64,000 bases of DNA from Chryseobacterium gleum (GTDB lineage Bacteria; Bacteroidota; Bacteroidia; Flavobacteriales_D; Sanyastnellaceae). The notes below the pieces were generated by a model. It had not been told where the DNA came from. It did not search any database and saw only the letters and a program-made list of their open reading frames with translations. The stretch spans positions 186,001 through 250,000 of the forward strand of contig CAMCVP010000001.1 in the NCBI GenBank assembly GCA_945881835.1, read 5' to 3'. Position numbers and translations under genes: made by a program. Positions 62,082-64,000 of the stretch are shown here, piece by piece (the stretch's first letter is position 1; each line of letters begins with the position of its first letter).

Positions 62082-62696
62082 TCAAGAGTTTGCTTTTCCG
62101 TAAGGAACGCGTTGCTGCAAACTGCGTCCAAGCGTAATTTCATCGGTGTATTCCAACTCTGCGCCAACGGCAATGCCGCGAGCAATAGAGGTAATTTCAA
62201 TTGGAAGAGCTTGTAATTTTTTCGAGATATAAAACGCAGTGGTTTCTCCTTCCATAGTCGCATTGAAGGCGAAAATGATTTCAGTCACGTGATCACGCTC
62301 GCAGCGTTCCACTAAACTTTGAACGGTTAAGTCCGAAGGACCAATGCCGTCCATGGGAGAAATAAGTCCGCCTAATACATGATACAATCCGTGAAACTGC
62401 GAAGTGCCTTCCACCGCCATCACATCGCGAATATCTGCTACCACGCACACCGTTTGCTTGTCTCGTCGGTCGTTGGAACAAATTCCGCAGAGCTTATCGT
62501 CTGAAAGGTTGTGGCAATTCGAGCAGAATTGAACATGCTGTTTCATGAGTTGAAAGGAAGAAGAGAAGCGCTCCACTTCATCGTTCGAACGGCGCAGAAG
62601 ATCTAGCACCAAACGAAGCGCTGTCTTGCGTCCAATGCCAGGCAAAGACGACATTTGGTCAACGGCAGCTTCTATCCATTTCGAACTTGAACTCAT
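62082..62696 (-). CDS. recR: Recombination mediator RecR
   Basis: 204-aa RecFOR-pathway protein. N-terminal helix-hairpin-helix (MSSLPGIGRKTALRLVLDLL), C4 zinc finger (CSNCHNLSDDKLCGIC), and Toprim domain (VCVVADIRDVMAVE; FAFNATMEGETTAFYI) are in canonical order. I start at 62696 (MSSSSKWIEAAVDQ); a longer frame upstream is unlikely. TAATTTCG lies 5 nt upstream. Confidence 0.95.
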   Translation of the reverse strand: MSSSSKWIEAAVDQMSSLPGIGRKTALRLVLDLLRRSNDEVERFSSSFQLMKQHVQFCSNCHNLSDDKLCGICSNDRRDKQTVCVVADIRDVMAVEGTSQFHGLYHVLGGLISPMDGIGPSDLTVQSLVERCERDHVTEIIFAFNATMEGETTAFYISKKLQALPIEITSIARGIAVGAELEYTDEITLGRSLQQRVPYGKANS

Positions 62697-62786
62697 GGCA
62701 GCGAAATTACATGCTGTTGTTCGAAACCTTTTCAATAAACAAAAAGACTTTTCAAAAAAATCGATTAATTGCAAAGAAAAACGCGC

Positions 62787-64000
62787 ATGTCTCCTCTTGT
62801 AATTGCATTGGTTCTTATTGTGTACTTCATTGCTCTTTTCGCGGTGGCTGTTGTGACATCTAAAAAAGCCGACAACGCCTCGTTCTTCAAAGCGAATAAA
62901 AGTGCGTCTTGGGTTTTGGTTGCTTTCGGAATGATTGGCACATCTCTTTCAGGAGTGACCTTTGTTTCAGTGCCAGGAACCGTGAGTATTGTTGGCATGC
63001 AGTACTTCATGATGGCACTTGGATTTTTTGCAGGATATTTTGTCGTGGCTTTTGTTCTGTTGCCGCTCTACTACAAATTGAATTTGACTTCCATCTACTC
63101 GTATTTAGAAAAGCGCTTTGGTTCTCCGGCGTATGAGCTCGGTGCGTTATTTTTTATTCTGTCGCGAACAGTAGGCGCCTCGCTGCGCCTGTTCTTGGTG
63201 GTGAACGTCATTCAGTTTTTAATCATGGATGCGCTGGGAATTCCATTTGCGGTGACTGCTGGAATTACGCTGCTCATGATTTTGGCATACACCTACAACG
63301 GAGGTGTGAAGACGATTGTCTGGACAGACACCCTTCAAACATTTTTTATGTTGTCGGCCTTGGTGGGTTGTGTGATTTATATTTTGAATCAACTCGGTGG
63401 ATGGGATGCAGCGTGGCAAGCCATTTCTAGTACCAAGGCGACAAGCGGATTGGATTTGGCCTATGTGTTTAACGGCGATGTTCTGCATAAGAAGTATTTC
63501 TTGAAACAGTTTTTGGGCGGTGCATTCATTACGATTGCCATGACAGGATTGGATCAGGAAATGATGCAGAAGAACATCAGTGTTTCCAATTTGAAAGACT
63601 CACAGCGCAACATGATATCGTTCAGTGCGGTTATGGTAATTGTAGTTGGAATGTTCTTGTTTTTAGGTGCGTTGCTCTTCGTTTACATGCAGCAGTTTCA
63701 GTTGGAAAAAGCATACGTGGGCGATGCTATTTTCCCGAACATGGTTATGCAACACATGCCTCCAATTATGGGATTGTTGTTCATTGTAGGATTGGTGAGT
63801 GCGCTGTTTCCCTCGGCCGACGGGGCTATTACGGCGTTGACGGCTTCTTTTTGCATTGACTTGCTTCGCTTTTCGAGGATGGATAAAAGTGAAGAAGAGA
63901 AAGCAAAGATTCGCAAACGCGTCCATTTGGCCTTTACGGTTTTGTTCTTTTTCATCGTTCTTTATTTCCGTTGGTTGAATGAAAAGACGATTGTAGATCT
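62787..64000 (+). CDS. Sodium:solute symporter (SSS family), 3' end beyond the window
   Basis: Open from the ATG at 62787 to the window end (404 codons, no stop). Starts MSPLVIALVLIVYFIALFAV and has at least ten hydrophobic helices. SSS features: SFFKANKSASWVLVAFGMIG, GVTFVSVPGTV in TM2, YSYLEKRFGSPAYELGALFF with the LEKRFG signature, GGVKTIVWTDTLQTFFML, and a TM8-like FIVGLVSALFPSADGAITAL. LeuT-fold Na+-coupled uptake is expected; solute unknown (sialic acid, proline or sugar-type). Partial at its C-terminus. Confidence 0.9.
   Translation, partial: MSPLVIALVLIVYFIALFAVAVVTSKKADNASFFKANKSASWVLVAFGMIGTSLSGVTFVSVPGTVSIVGMQYFMMALGFFAGYFVVAFVLLPLYYKLNLTSIYSYLEKRFGSPAYELGALFFILSRTVGASLRLFLVVNVIQFLIMDALGIPFAVTAGITLLMILAYTYNGGVKTIVWTDTLQTFFMLSALVGCVIYILNQLGGWDAAWQAISSTKATSGLDLAYVFNGDVLHKKYFLKQFLGGAFITIAMTGLDQEMMQKNISVSNLKDSQRNMISFSAVMVIVVGMFLFLGALLFVYMQQFQLEKAYVGDAIFPNMVMQHMPPIMGLLFIVGLVSALFPSADGAITALTASFCIDLLRFSRMDKSEEEKAKIRKRVHLAFTVLFFFIVLYFRWLNEKTIVD

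Overview
The window reads as chromosome of a member of the Bacteroidota, most likely order Flavobacteriales. The reasons are a C-terminal type IX secretion (T9SS) sorting domain, two TPR/PD40-repeat envelope proteins, Bacteroidota-style -7 promoter elements (TAnnTTYG), near-absence of Shine-Dalgarno sequences, and gene content typical of free-living aquatic relatives. No rRNA, CRISPR array, prophage or insertion sequence was seen. Two tRNA genes (Arg-TCT, Pro-TGG) lie near 15.4-15.6 kb.

Layout. 0-4.8 kb: rlmD, a 12-nt tandem array, a Septknot-like repeat protein, a GNAT-like gene overlapping a tiny ORF, and a DASS anion transporter. 4.8-8.2 kb: a three-gene cluster (ABC-like ATPase, vWA protein, Cys4/winged-helix-like protein) of unknown function. 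8.5-15.3 kb: xseA-xseB, a FrnE-like thioredoxin-fold protein, a secreted GH3 glycosidase, a nitroreductase and a lipoprotein. 15.3-24.3 kb: tRNAs, two tandem UspA proteins, an HD hydrolase, a phosphorelay (hybrid kinase with HPt plus receiver-adenylate cyclase) and clpB. 24.4-31.5 kb: a leftward pyrE-SRPBCC-fadD-PAP2-crcB run, a NUDIX gene sharing its start region with pyrE, then thiL and recJ. 31.5-51.6 kb: a Cys-repeat lipoprotein, acyl-CoA dehydrogenase, a DUF3352-like protein, a quinone oxidoreductase, kup, an ABC-F ATPase, an ElaA-type GNAT, an O-antigen ligase-like protein, a 2-oxoacid dehydrogenase E2, a PorE-like protein, a DnaQ-like exonuclease, a glycosyltransferase, recA, an M42 peptidase and mnmD. 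51.6-56.3 kb: an accessory stretch dense in unusual repeats, with a methyltransferase, a truncated ORF6N gene, a large T9SS cargo protein and an antitoxin-like micro-ORF. 56.2-64 kb: a methyltransferase, a conserved unknown, murQ, a second TPR/PD40 protein, a GT2 fusion, recR and a sodium:solute symporter running off the end.

The most unusual signal is not a protein-coding system. It is a set of short repeat chains made of micro-hairpins (2-9 bp stems, mostly 3-nt loops) joined by a fixed linker (GAAT, or AAGA/AAGAT). The stems differ from unit to unit but stay self-complementary. Most chains start at or just after a gene's stop codon, which suggests selection on RNA or DNA folding. A second recurrent pattern is the -7-like motif exactly 4 nt before the start codon of at least seven unrelated genes, which suggests many leaderless or nearly leaderless mRNAs. 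All functions are inferred by reading the sequence; no database search was run.
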